DNA of 5,469 bases, from contig CAUUNL010000082.1 in the NCBI GenBank assembly GCA_963546405.1, forward strand, positions 1-5,469, given 5' to 3'. Below are positions 1 to 5,469 of this stretch, one piece after another. The position numbers and the translations under genes were made by a program. This DNA is from Abiotrophia defectiva_A (GTDB lineage: Bacteria; Bacillota; Bacilli; Lactobacillales; Aerococcaceae). Each line of letters opens with the position of its first letter. Positions within the stretch are counted from its first letter, which is position 1. The notes beneath the pieces were generated by a model. That model was not told where the DNA came from, did no database searches, and saw nothing but the letters and a program-made list of their open reading frames with translations.

Positions 1-10
1 TATATAGAAG

Positions 11-36
11 AAAAAAAGCCCCTGAAAGGGGCTTTT
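11..36 (-). terminator. Rho-independent terminator of the mnmE-mutX-mnmG operon
   Basis: Read on the minus strand, a perfect stem of AAAAGCCCC (36-28) with GGGGCTTTT (22-14) closes on a 5-nt loop. One more A-T pair can form inside the loop, shrinking it to 3 nt. The stem runs directly into a seven-base U-run (17-11). It begins 3 nt after the mnmG stop codon, so it ends the operon and implies that no further gene is co-transcribed after mnmG. The stem is A/T-flanked on both sides, and the plus-strand side reads TTTTCTTTT, so weak bidirectional termination is possible. Confidence 0.93.
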
Positions 37-39
37 CTT

Positions 40-1956
40 TTAGTCTTGGGACTGACGATCTTGTAGGCGAGCTATCTTGCCTTGCTGGATGTAGACTGAC
101 AAGATGGCAATGTCTGCTGGGTTAACACCACTGACCCGACTAGCTTGCGCAAGAGTAGTCGGCTGAATTAATTTCAGACGGTCACGCGCTTCGTTAGCCA
201 AATTCAAGATAGCGTCGTAGTCAATATCTTCAGGAATACGTTTTTCTTCCATAGCTTTGACTTTTTCAACTTTCTCGATGGCTTTTTGGATATAACCTTC
301 ATACTTAATCTGAATTTCAACTTGTTCAGATTCCTGGCGTTCCAATGGTCCTTCTGGTCGAGGAATGATAGTCACTAAATCTAAGTAGCGAATCTCTGGT
401 CGCTTGAGCAGATTGAAGGCGCTGATTCCGTCTAAGAGGGACGAAGAGCCCACACGTTCAAAGAGTTCCTGAAGGCCAGGTGTCTTAGGCGTCAAGGTAA
501 TTTTCTTCAAGCGTTTGATTTCAGCGTCAACCAGGGCTTTCTTAGCTAAATAGGTTTCATAGCGTTGGTCATCGACCAAGCCAATTTGGTGGCCAATTTC
601 AGTCAGACGCAAATCAGCATTATCGTGGCGTAGTAAGAGGCGATACTCTGCCCGAGAAGTTAAGAGGCGATAAGGTTCTGTGGTCCCTTTGGTAACTAAG
701 TCATCAATCATGACGCCAATATAGCCGTCACTGCGTTTGATGATAAGTGGATCTTGTCCTTGGACTTGGCGAGCTGCGTTAATCCCCGCAATAAGGCCTT
801 GGCCGGCTGCTTCTTCGTAGCCGCTGGTTCCGTTCATTTGACCCGCTGTATAGAGGCCACGGACTAATTTGGTTTCTAGACTGGCACGCAATTGATGCGG
901 GATGACCACGTCGTATTCAATTGCGTATCCTGGTCGCATGAGTTTAGCATTTTCCAGACCCGCTACAGAATGTAGCATCTGAAGTTGTACATCTTCAGGC
1001 ATAGAGGTGGATAAGCCTTGAATATACATCTCATCAGTCGTTAGACCTTCTGGTTCAACGAAAATTTGATGGCGTGGCTTATCGCTGAAGCGCACAATCT
1101 TGTCTTCGATAGAAGGACAATAACGTGCCCCTACCCCTTCCACGATGCCGGTAAACATCGGCGCGCGATGAAGGTTGGCTTTGATGACCTCATGGGTATC
1201 TTGACTGGTATGGGTCAGCCAACAAGGGACGAAGTCAGGTCGGTAGTCAGCATCTGGTGTTAGGAAGGAAAAATGGTTGGGTTGGCTATCACCAGGTTGA
1301 ATTTCCATGGCCTCATAGTTAATGCTAGATTTGTGGATACGCATTGGCGTCCCAGTTTTGAAACGGGCTAACTCAAAGCCCAGTTGCAAAAGGTGTTCAG
1401 AGAGTTTTTGTGATGGCAAGGTATTGTTGGGGCCAGATGAATACTTAAGTTCACCAATAATGATTTGACCTCGTGAAGAGGTACCAGCAGTTAAGACAAC
1501 GGCATCCGCACTATAGCGGGCGCCAGTCGAAGTGACAACGCCACGAACTTGCCCTTCTTCTACTACTAGGCGGTCAACTAGGCCTTGTTTGAGGTCTAGG
1601 TTAGGGCAGGCTTCAATGGTTTGTTTCATAGCGGTCGCATAAGCATGTTTGTCTGCCTGGGCGCGTAAAGCTTGGACGGCCGGTCCCTTCCCAGTGTTGA
1701 GCATACGCATTTGAATGTAGGTCTTATCAATATTGCGGCCCATTTCTCCACCGAGGGCATCGATTTCGCGGACGACGACGCCCTTAGCAGGCCCCCCTAC
1801 AGAAGGGTTACAGGGCATAAAGGCTACCATTTCTAAGCTAATGGTTAAGAGAAGGGTGCGACAGCCCATACGAGCTGCCGCCAATGCGGCTTCTGAACCG
1901 GCATGGCCAGCGCCGACAACAATGACTTGATAGTGGCCAGCAGAGAATTCTTGCAT
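40..1956 (-). CDS. mnmG: tRNA uridine-5-carboxymethylaminomethyl(34) synthesis enzyme MnmG (GidA)
   Basis: MnmG is the FAD-dependent partner of MnmE. The cytosolic MnmE-MnmG complex adds the carboxymethylaminomethyl (or aminomethyl) group to C5 of wobble U34 in tRNAs reading NNA/NNG codons, using methylene-THF, NADH and GTP. The 638-residue protein is full length (E. coli about 629). Seen directly: an N-terminal FAD Rossmann motif GAGHAG at 15-20; the CNPSVGGPAKG segment with C49, which aligns with the conserved E. coli Cys47; family signature 1 at 276-290 with C280 in YCPSIEDK (E. coli Cys277); family signature 2 at 371-394 (AGQMNGTSGYEE onward); and a charged helical C-terminal region from about 545 that in the family contacts MnmE and tRNA. 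The ATG start is supported by AAAGGAG at 1965-1971, 8 nt upstream, and by the GAGHAG motif lying the expected distance from the N-terminus. It is the last gene of the operon, 20 nt after mutX. One oddity is GTSSRG at 158-163, where many homologues have GTFL or GTAL followed by xG. Confidence 0.97.
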   Translation of the reverse strand: MQEFSAGHYQVIVVGAGHAGSEAALAAARMGCRTLLLTISLEMVAFMPCNPSVGGPAKGVVVREIDALGGEMGRNIDKTYIQMRMLNTGKGPAVQALRAQADKHAYATAMKQTIEACPNLDLKQGLVDRLVVEEGQVRGVVTSTGARYSADAVVLTAGTSSRGQIIIGELKYSSGPNNTLPSQKLSEHLLQLGFELARFKTGTPMRIHKSSINYEAMEIQPGDSQPNHFSFLTPDADYRPDFVPCWLTHTSQDTHEVIKANLHRAPMFTGIVEGVGARYCPSIEDKIVRFSDKPRHQIFVEPEGLTTDEMYIQGLSTSMPEDVQLQMLHSVAGLENAKLMRPGYAIEYDVVIPHQLRASLETKLVRGLYTAGQMNGTSGYEEAAGQGLIAGINAARQVQGQDPLIIKRSDGYIGVMIDDLVTKGTTEPYRLLTSRAEYRLLLRHDNADLRLTEIGHQIGLVDDQRYETYLAKKALVDAEIKRLKKITLTPKTPGLQELFERVGSSSLLDGISAFNLLKRPEIRYLDLVTIIPRPEGPLERQESEQVEIQIKYEGYIQKAIEKVEKVKAMEEKRIPEDIDYDAILNLANEARDRLKLIQPTTLAQASRVSGVNPADIAILSVYIQQGKIARLQDRQSQD

Positions 1957-1976
1957 GGTTTTGACTCCTTTGTGAT

Positions 1977-2453
1977 TTATGGATGAGTGTAAAAAATAAC
2001 TTCGTGATCAAGTAGGCGATTATCAGGGGAATAGCTGAATTTGGCTGAAAAGAAGGGTTTCTGCTCTAAAATCCAAGTTAAGAAAATATGATCCCCTTCC
2101 CAACTAGGCCGGCTAAGGACTTGGTCATAGGGTACCCACTCTAGGGTGCCTTCATTGCAGTCAATGACTTGGCCCTCAAAATGACGGGCCCGAAAGACAT
2201 AAGTGTACCAGTCATGGCCAGGCGTAAATTCAGGGAAGACGATAATGCCCACTAATTGTGGCTGATGGAGGGTCAGACCAGTTTCTTCTTTGGCTTCGCG
2301 AATAACGCATTCCTCTGGGCTTTCGCCAGCTTCTAATTTACCGCCGACACCAATCCATTTGCCTTCATGGACGTCATTGGGTTTCTTGTTGCGGTGGAGC
2401 AATAGCAGAGAATGGCCATTGTCGATATAACAGATGGTGGCGAGTTTTGGCAT
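1977..2453 (-). CDS. mutX: MutX-type Nudix hydrolase, predicted 8-oxo-dGTP diphosphatase
   Basis: This 158-residue Nudix protein is predicted to hydrolyse oxidised nucleotides, chiefly 8-oxo-dGTP to the monophosphate, in the cytosol, so that 8-oxoG is not incorporated opposite A. The Nudix box spans residues 38-60 and fits G-x5-E-x7-REUxEExGU: G38, E44, R52-E53, E56-E57, G59-L60. The one deviation is A54 at the first aliphatic position. The metal-binding glutamates E53, E56 and E57 are intact. From memory, the N-terminus (MPKLATICYIDNG), the segment RNKKPNDVHEGKWIGVGGK and the later motifs FPEFTPGHDWYTYVF, DCNEGTLEWVPYD, WEGDH and PFFSAKF closely resemble streptococcal MutX, so the subfamily call is fairly firm. 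Substrate preference is inferred from that resemblance. The ATG has a perfect AAGGAGG 7 nt upstream. The gene lies 12 nt after mnmE and 20 nt before mnmG, so it is co-transcribed with the tRNA-modification genes. An alternative function is a Nudix enzyme of broader specificity. Confidence 0.92.
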   Translation of the reverse strand: MPKLATICYIDNGHSLLLLHRNKKPNDVHEGKWIGVGGKLEAGESPEECVIREAKEETGLTLHQPQLVGIIVFPEFTPGHDWYTYVFRARHFEGQVIDCNEGTLEWVPYDQVLSRPSWEGDHIFLTWILEQKPFFSAKFSYSPDNRLLDHEVIFYTHP

Positions 2454-2460
2454 GATGTAT

Positions 2461-2467
2461 CCTCCTT
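2461..2467 (-). promoter_or_regulatory. mutX ribosome binding site overlapping the mnmE stop codon
   Basis: On the minus strand the sequence reads TAAGGAGG. The mnmE stop TAA (2468-2466) shares two bases with a full AAGGAGG Shine-Dalgarno, followed by a 7-nt spacer and the mutX ATG. A ribosome terminating on mnmE would sit over the mutX initiation site, which suggests translational coupling (inference). Confidence 0.85.
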
Positions 2468-3848
2468 ATTTACCTAAGCAGAATTGGCTGAAGAGCTTGG
2501 TTAAGAGCTCATCTTGAACACTGTCACCTGTGATTTCGCCCAGGGCATCCCAGGCGCGGGTATAGTCAATTTGAATGAGATCCACCGGTAGGCTCATGGC
2601 ACAAGACTGGATGACTTCATCTAGACTGGCTAGAGCTTGATTGAGCAGATGGGTGTGACGGCTATTCAAGAGATAGTTGAGGTCGGTAGATTGGAGATTA
2701 CCGGATAAGAAGCGTGCCGAAATAGCATCTTCAAGAGCAGTTAAGCCGTCCTCAGTTAAGACAGAGGTTTTAATAATATCCGAATCATCTTGCAGATGGC
2801 CTGCCAAGTCTTCAATGGTCCATTGGTTAGGTAGATCCTGCTTATTTAAGAGGATGATGCGGGCCTTGTTTTGGGTCAGCTCTAAAAGTTCTAAATCCAT
2901 TGGATCTAGGGCTTGGGCTTGATTCAAGATAAGCAGAATCAGATCTGCCGATTCAATCATGGCACGGCTCTTTTCTACCCCGATTTGCTCGACTATTTCA
3001 TCCGTATGGCGAATGCCGGCCGTATCAATAATATGGAGGGGGACACCTTTAATAGAAATATATTCTTCGATGGTGTCACGAGTAGTCCCTGCAATATCGG
3101 TGACAATGGCTTTATCTTCGCCAATTAAGTAATTAAGAAGACTGGATTTACCAACATTAGGGCGACCAATAATAGCTGTTTTAATTCCTTCACGGAAAAG
3201 CTTGCCTTGGGTGGCCTGACGTAAAATCGCGCGGACTTCGCTTTGCACCAATTCTGCTGTGGAGCCCAGTTGCTGGAGAGAAAGTTCCTCGACATCATCG
3301 TATTCTGGATAATCGATGGTGACTTCGACTTGTGCCAAGGTATTGAGCATGGTGTCGCGCAACTGATGAATTTTGTGTTTGAGGCTACCTTGTAGCTGGC
3401 TCATGGCCGCATCCTTAGCACGATTAGTCTTGGCGCTGATTAAATCCATGATGGCTTCAGCCTGAGATAGGTCAATCCGGCCATTAAGGAAGGCTCGTTG
3501 AGTGAATTCACCCGGTTCTGCCAGACGAGCCCCTTGGGCTAAGCAGGCATTGAGGATGGATTGGATGGCAACAATCCCTCCGTGGCCATTGATTTCGACA
3601 ACGTCTTCAGTTGTATAAGAACGTGGGGCTTTCATGACGCTGGTCATGACTTCATCCAAGACTTGGCCTGACTGGGGATCTTGAATATGGCCATAGTGAA
3701 TGGTGTGACTAGCCACTTGGCTGAGGTCCTTTTCTGGAAAGAGCCGGTTGGCGATGGCGATAGCTTCTGGTCCGGACAGGCGGACTAGGCCAATAGCGCC
3801 CTCACCTAGGGCAGTTGAGATGGCAACAATGGTATCTTGGGTGTACAT
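2466..3848 (-). CDS. mnmE: tRNA modification GTPase MnmE (TrmE)
   Basis: MnmE is the GTP-hydrolysing, folate-binding subunit that works with MnmG to modify U34 of tRNAs in the cytosol. The 460-residue length is normal. Domains in order: the N-terminal formyl/methylene-THF-binding and dimerisation domain (about 1-120, starting YTQDTIVAISTALGEGAIG); a helical domain split around the G domain; and the G domain (about 220-380). G motifs visible: P-loop GRPNVGKS at 228-235, GTTRD at 254-258 (the K-loop/G2 region), DTAG at 275-278 and NKQD at 335-338. E287 aligns with the E. coli catalytic Glu282. The C-terminus is the invariant CxGK motif (C457-LGK, ending at residue 460), so the catalytic cysteine is present and the protein is not truncated. 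The ATG is preceded by AAAGGAG at 3855-3861 with a 6-nt spacer. It is the first gene of the operon, driven by the promoter at 3953-3981 through a leader of about 98 nt holding a terminator-like hairpin. The stop overlaps the mutX Shine-Dalgarno. Confidence 0.97.
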   Translation of the reverse strand: MYTQDTIVAISTALGEGAIGLVRLSGPEAIAIANRLFPEKDLSQVASHTIHYGHIQDPQSGQVLDEVMTSVMKAPRSYTTEDVVEINGHGGIVAIQSILNACLAQGARLAEPGEFTQRAFLNGRIDLSQAEAIMDLISAKTNRAKDAAMSQLQGSLKHKIHQLRDTMLNTLAQVEVTIDYPEYDDVEELSLQQLGSTAELVQSEVRAILRQATQGKLFREGIKTAIIGRPNVGKSSLLNYLIGEDKAIVTDIAGTTRDTIEEYISIKGVPLHIIDTAGIRHTDEIVEQIGVEKSRAMIESADLILLILNQAQALDPMDLELLELTQNKARIILLNKQDLPNQWTIEDLAGHLQDDSDIIKTSVLTEDGLTALEDAISARFLSGNLQSTDLNYLLNSRHTHLLNQALASLDEVIQSCAMSLPVDLIQIDYTRAWDALGEITGDSVQDELLTKLFSQFCLGK

Positions 3849-3871
3849 GGCGGGCTCCTTTCTCTTGTCAC

Positions 3872-3928
3872 AAAAAAAGTGCCTAGACTACCCCCTTGGA
3901 TACGGCCAGTTGGGGTAGTAAGCACTTT
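3872..3928 (-). terminator. Terminator-like hairpin in the mnmE leader (candidate attenuator)
   Basis: On the minus strand, downstream of the mnmE promoter and upstream of its start, AAAGTGC (3928-3922) pairs with GCACTTT (3882-3876). After a small asymmetric internal loop (AA against CTAG), ACTACCCC (3919-3912) pairs with GGGGTAGT (3894-3887). The 17-nt apical region can form a further 3-bp TGG/CCA stem. The outer stem runs into seven consecutive U (3878-3872). This has the architecture of an intrinsic terminator. With divergent genes on both sides there is no upstream minus-strand gene for it to terminate, so it most likely acts on the mnmE transcript itself. It sits 10 nt before the mnmE Shine-Dalgarno. 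I recognise no known riboswitch or T-box consensus in it. Confidence 0.72.
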
Positions 3929-3939
3929 GACTGCTACTA
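3916..3939 (-). other. Possible antiterminator hairpin competing with the leader terminator
   Basis: On the minus strand TAGTAGC (3939-3933) can pair with GCTTACTA (3923-3916), giving 7 bp with one bulged U and a 9-nt loop (AGUCAAAGU). The 3' half of this helix is the same sequence that forms the 5' arm of the leader terminator, so the two folds exclude each other. This is the arrangement of an attenuator, but the helix is short, bulged and far weaker than the terminator, and could be chance. Confidence 0.35.
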
Positions 3940-3952
3940 TCAATTCATCTGT

Positions 3953-3981
3953 ATTATATAGAATTTAAGGGGATTTTGCAA
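3953..3981 (-). promoter_or_regulatory. Sigma-A-type promoter of the mnmE-mutX-mnmG operon
   Basis: On the minus strand there is a -35 box TTGCAA (3981-3976), a 17-bp spacer and a perfect -10 box TATAAT (3958-3953). This is 10 of 12 consensus bases at optimal spacing. Transcription should start near 3946-3945, giving an mnmE leader of about 98 nt that contains the terminator-like hairpin. Confidence 0.85.
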
Positions 3982-3995
3982 GGGTATGTCACCCT
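3981..3995. repeat. Short inverted repeat between the divergent -35 boxes
   Basis: AGGGT (3981-3985) and ACCCT (3991-3995) form a 5-bp inverted repeat with a 5-bp spacer. It abuts the mnmE -35 box and ends 2 nt before the proposed dnaB -35 box. The position would suit an operator affecting both promoters, but the arms are short, I recognise no regulator consensus, and chance is quite possible. Confidence 0.25.
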
Positions 3996-3997
3996 AC

Positions 3998-4026
3998 TTG
4001 AAAAGGGCTAAGACATTTAGTAAACT
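3998..4026 (+). promoter_or_regulatory. Probable sigma-A-type promoter of dnaB
   Basis: The -35 box is TTGAAA (3998-4003), with a 17-bp spacer to a weaker -10 box TAAACT (4021-4026, 4 of 6 consensus bases). Transcription should start near 4033, leaving a leader of about 20 nt that just contains the dnaB Shine-Dalgarno. It is a weaker match than the divergent mnmE promoter, but it is the best candidate in the 3982-4053 interval. Confidence 0.55.
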
Positions 4027-4042
4027 ACATATGAGTAGAAAG

Positions 4043-4048
4043 AAGGGA
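4043..4048 (+). promoter_or_regulatory. dnaB ribosome binding site that supports the GTG start
   Basis: AAGGGA lies 5 nt before GTG at 4054. It is a slightly imperfect Shine-Dalgarno but well placed. The next in-frame ATG (4087, codon 12) has no comparable site upstream, so GTG is preferred. Confidence 0.65.
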
Positions 4049-4053
4049 ACCTA

Positions 4054-5460
4054 GTGACAGAATTAAATCTTAATGAGCAACGAATAATGCCTCATAATAT
4101 TGAAGCTGAACGTGCGGTGCTAGGCGCTTTGTTCCTAGATCCACGTAAAATCGGGACCGTCCAAGCCATTATAAGTGAAGATGACTTCTATAAACGATCC
4201 CACCAATTGATTTTTAATGCCATTGATGTGGTCTTCGACCGTAACGGGGCCTTGGACTTCGTCATGGTGGTCAACCAACTGGAAGCCTATGATGCCCTAG
4301 AAAATGCGGGAGGCGCCAGCTATCTGGCAGAATTAATCGAAGCGACGCCAACGGCTGAGCACGTGGAGTATTATGCCAATATCGTCAAACAAAAATCGAC
4401 CCTGCGTCGTCTGATTGCAGCTACCACAACCATTAGTTCGGAAGCCTATGATGAGTCTGATAGTGTAGAAAATATCGTAGACCGTAGTGAGAAGCTCATT
4501 CTCTCAATCGGGGAAGGTAGCCAAGTCAATAAACCCAAAGAAATGCGCCACCTAGTGGTGGAAGCCTATGACCGTGTCGTTAAGCTTTCGGAAGAAAAAC
4601 GCGACATTACGGGGCTAGCGACGGGCTATCATGATTTGGACAAGATGACTTCAGGCTTCCAAGGCGATCAGTTAATCATTATTGCCGCCCGTCCTTCCGT
4701 AGGTAAGACGGCCTTTGCCCTCAATATCGCTCAGAACGTGGCCACCAAATCCAAGGTGCCGGTTGCCATCTTTTCTCTAGAAATGGGGGCGATTGACTTA
4801 GTCTATCGGATGGTCTGCGCTGAGGGAAATATCTTTGCATCTAACATGAAGACGGGTCAACTAACCGAAGATGAGTGGTCTAGCTTCACTATTGCGACCG
4901 ATACCCTTAAGAATGCTAAGATTTTCATCGATGATTCAGCGGGGATTAAGGTATCCGAAATTCGGGCCAAATGTCGCCGACTCAAGCAGGAAAATCCTGA
5001 CTTGGGCTTGATTGTCATCGACTACCTGCAATTGATCGAAGGGAACGGCCGTGAAAACCGCCAACAAGAAGTTTCTGAGATTTCACGCCAACTCAAAAAG
5101 TTAGCCAAGGAATTGCATGTGCCAGTTATTGCCTTGTCCCAGCTCTCACGGGGCTTGGAACAGCGGCAAAACAAGCGGCCAATTTTAAGTGATATCCGGG
5201 AATCCGGGTCTATTGAACAGGATGCGGATATCGTTGCCTTCCTCTATCGTCACGATTACCACCGCCATGACGAGCCGGGCGACGAGCCAGACCATGACGA
5301 TTCCTTGCCAGATAACACGATTGAGGTGATTCTGGCCAAGAACCGGTCAGGGGCCCGGGACACCGTCAACTTACTCTTTAAGAAAGAGTATAACAAGTTT
5401 TCTAACTTGTCTTATCGCCCAGTCTGCATTACTGATGTTAAAACCACCACGTACACCTAA
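4054..5460 (+). CDS. dnaB: Replicative DNA helicase DnaB (called DnaC in Bacillus subtilis)
   Basis: This is the hexameric, ATP-driven 5'-to-3' helicase that unwinds DNA at the replication fork and recruits primase DnaG through its N-terminal domain. The 468-residue length is normal to slightly long (B. subtilis about 454). The N-terminal domain covers about 13-115 (PHNIEAERAVLGALFLDP), followed by a linker and a RecA-like C-terminal domain from about 185. Motifs: Walker A ARPSVGKT at 212-219, catalytic glutamate E243 in SLEM, Walker B LIVIDYLQLI at 319-328 with D323, the SQLSRGLEQR and SDIRESGSIEQDAD motifs at 362-392, and K429 and R431 in AKNRSGAR as the beta-finger/arginine-finger residues. 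No intein interrupts the ATPase motifs. The GTG start gives an N-terminal tail comparable to homologues. Oddities are a His/Asp-rich loop at about 400-420 and D436 where relatives I recall have Gly (GARGTV). The gene is transcribed away from mnmE under its own promoter, with no rplI directly upstream. Confidence 0.97.
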   Translation: MTELNLNEQRIMPHNIEAERAVLGALFLDPRKIGTVQAIISEDDFYKRSHQLIFNAIDVVFDRNGALDFVMVVNQLEAYDALENAGGASYLAELIEATPTAEHVEYYANIVKQKSTLRRLIAATTTISSEAYDESDSVENIVDRSEKLILSIGEGSQVNKPKEMRHLVVEAYDRVVKLSEEKRDITGLATGYHDLDKMTSGFQGDQLIIIAARPSVGKTAFALNIAQNVATKSKVPVAIFSLEMGAIDLVYRMVCAEGNIFASNMKTGQLTEDEWSSFTIATDTLKNAKIFIDDSAGIKVSEIRAKCRRLKQENPDLGLIVIDYLQLIEGNGRENRQQEVSEISRQLKKLAKELHVPVIALSQLSRGLEQRQNKRPILSDIRESGSIEQDADIVAFLYRHDYHRHDEPGDEPDHDDSLPDNTIEVILAKNRSGARDTVNLLFKKEYNKFSNLSYRPVCITDVKTTTYT

Positions 5461-5469
5461 TGCGGAGTT
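5461..5469 (+). other. Window end after dnaB, possible Shine-Dalgarno of the next gene
   Basis: Only nine bases follow the dnaB stop. They contain GGAG (5464-5467) and no terminator hairpin, which is compatible with a co-transcribed downstream gene just outside the window. Nothing firmer can be said. Confidence 0.3.

Noticed and set aside
1066..1930. Two 65-codon open frames on the plus strand (1066-1263 and 1733-1930)
   Set aside because: They lie wholly antisense within the strongly conserved mnmG gene, resemble no family I know, and have no convincing ribosome binding site. They are shadows of the real gene.
2677..3128. Two plus-strand open frames of 81 and 71 codons (2677-2922 and 2913-3128)
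   Set aside because: They are antisense to the G domain of mnmE, low in complexity and unlike any family I know. They are shadow frames.
3872..3928. T-box or known riboswitch in the mnmE leader
   Set aside because: The leader is only about 98 nt, lacks the T-box conserved sequence and a specifier stem, and shows no recognisable riboswitch core. I kept it as a terminator-like hairpin of unknown trigger.
4031..4054. A 7-codon frame (ATG at 4031, stop TAG at 4052-4054) overlapping the dnaB GTG by one base, resembling a coupled leader peptide
   Set aside because: The predicted transcription start (about 4033) falls at or after its ATG and it has no Shine-Dalgarno, so translation is unlikely. 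The overlap is probably chance.
4087..4089. Alternative ATG start of dnaB at codon 12
   Set aside because: It has no Shine-Dalgarno at the right distance, and homologues carry a short N-terminal tail before the NIEAE motif as given by the GTG start.
4054..5460. Intein or mobile insertion in dnaB, a common intein host gene
   Set aside because: Walker A, Walker B and the C-terminal motifs are contiguous and the protein is of normal length.

Overview
The window carries four complete, ordinary-looking housekeeping genes of a low-to-mid GC Gram-positive bacterium. Class Bacilli, order Lactobacillales is the best guess. The evidence is strong AAGGAGG-type Shine-Dalgarno sites, consensus sigma-A-like promoters, U-rich intrinsic terminators, a MutX-type Nudix protein very like the one I know from streptococci, and Firmicutes-style MnmE, MnmG and DnaB sequences. 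A non-streptococcal family such as Aerococcaceae is possible, but I cannot settle this from the sequence.

Layout: positions 40-3848 are a tight three-gene operon on the minus strand, read from right to left: mnmE (2466-3848), mutX (1977-2453) and mnmG (40-1956). The gaps are 12 and 20 nt, and the operon closes with a strong intrinsic terminator at 11-36. Positions 3849-4053 are a 205-nt divergent intergenic region. It holds a near-consensus minus-strand promoter for the operon, a long hairpin plus U-run inside the mnmE leader that looks like a premature terminator (candidate attenuator), a short inverted repeat between the two -35 boxes, and a weaker plus-strand promoter for dnaB. dnaB (4054-5460, plus strand, GTG start) fills the rest. 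The final 9 bases carry only a possible Shine-Dalgarno for an unseen next gene.

How the genes work together: MnmE (GTPase, folate-binding) and MnmG (FAD protein) form one complex that installs the cmnm5/nm5 group on wobble U34 of tRNAs. Placing both in one transcript fits stoichiometric production. MutX, a predicted 8-oxo-dGTP diphosphatase, lies between them and appears translationally coupled to mnmE. DnaB, the replicative helicase, is transcribed divergently.

I found no mobile element, CRISPR array, tRNA/rRNA gene or clearly novel protein system. The most interesting item is the putative terminator/antiterminator leader upstream of mnmE. Next come the mutX insertion between mnmE and mnmG and the placement of dnaB opposite them.
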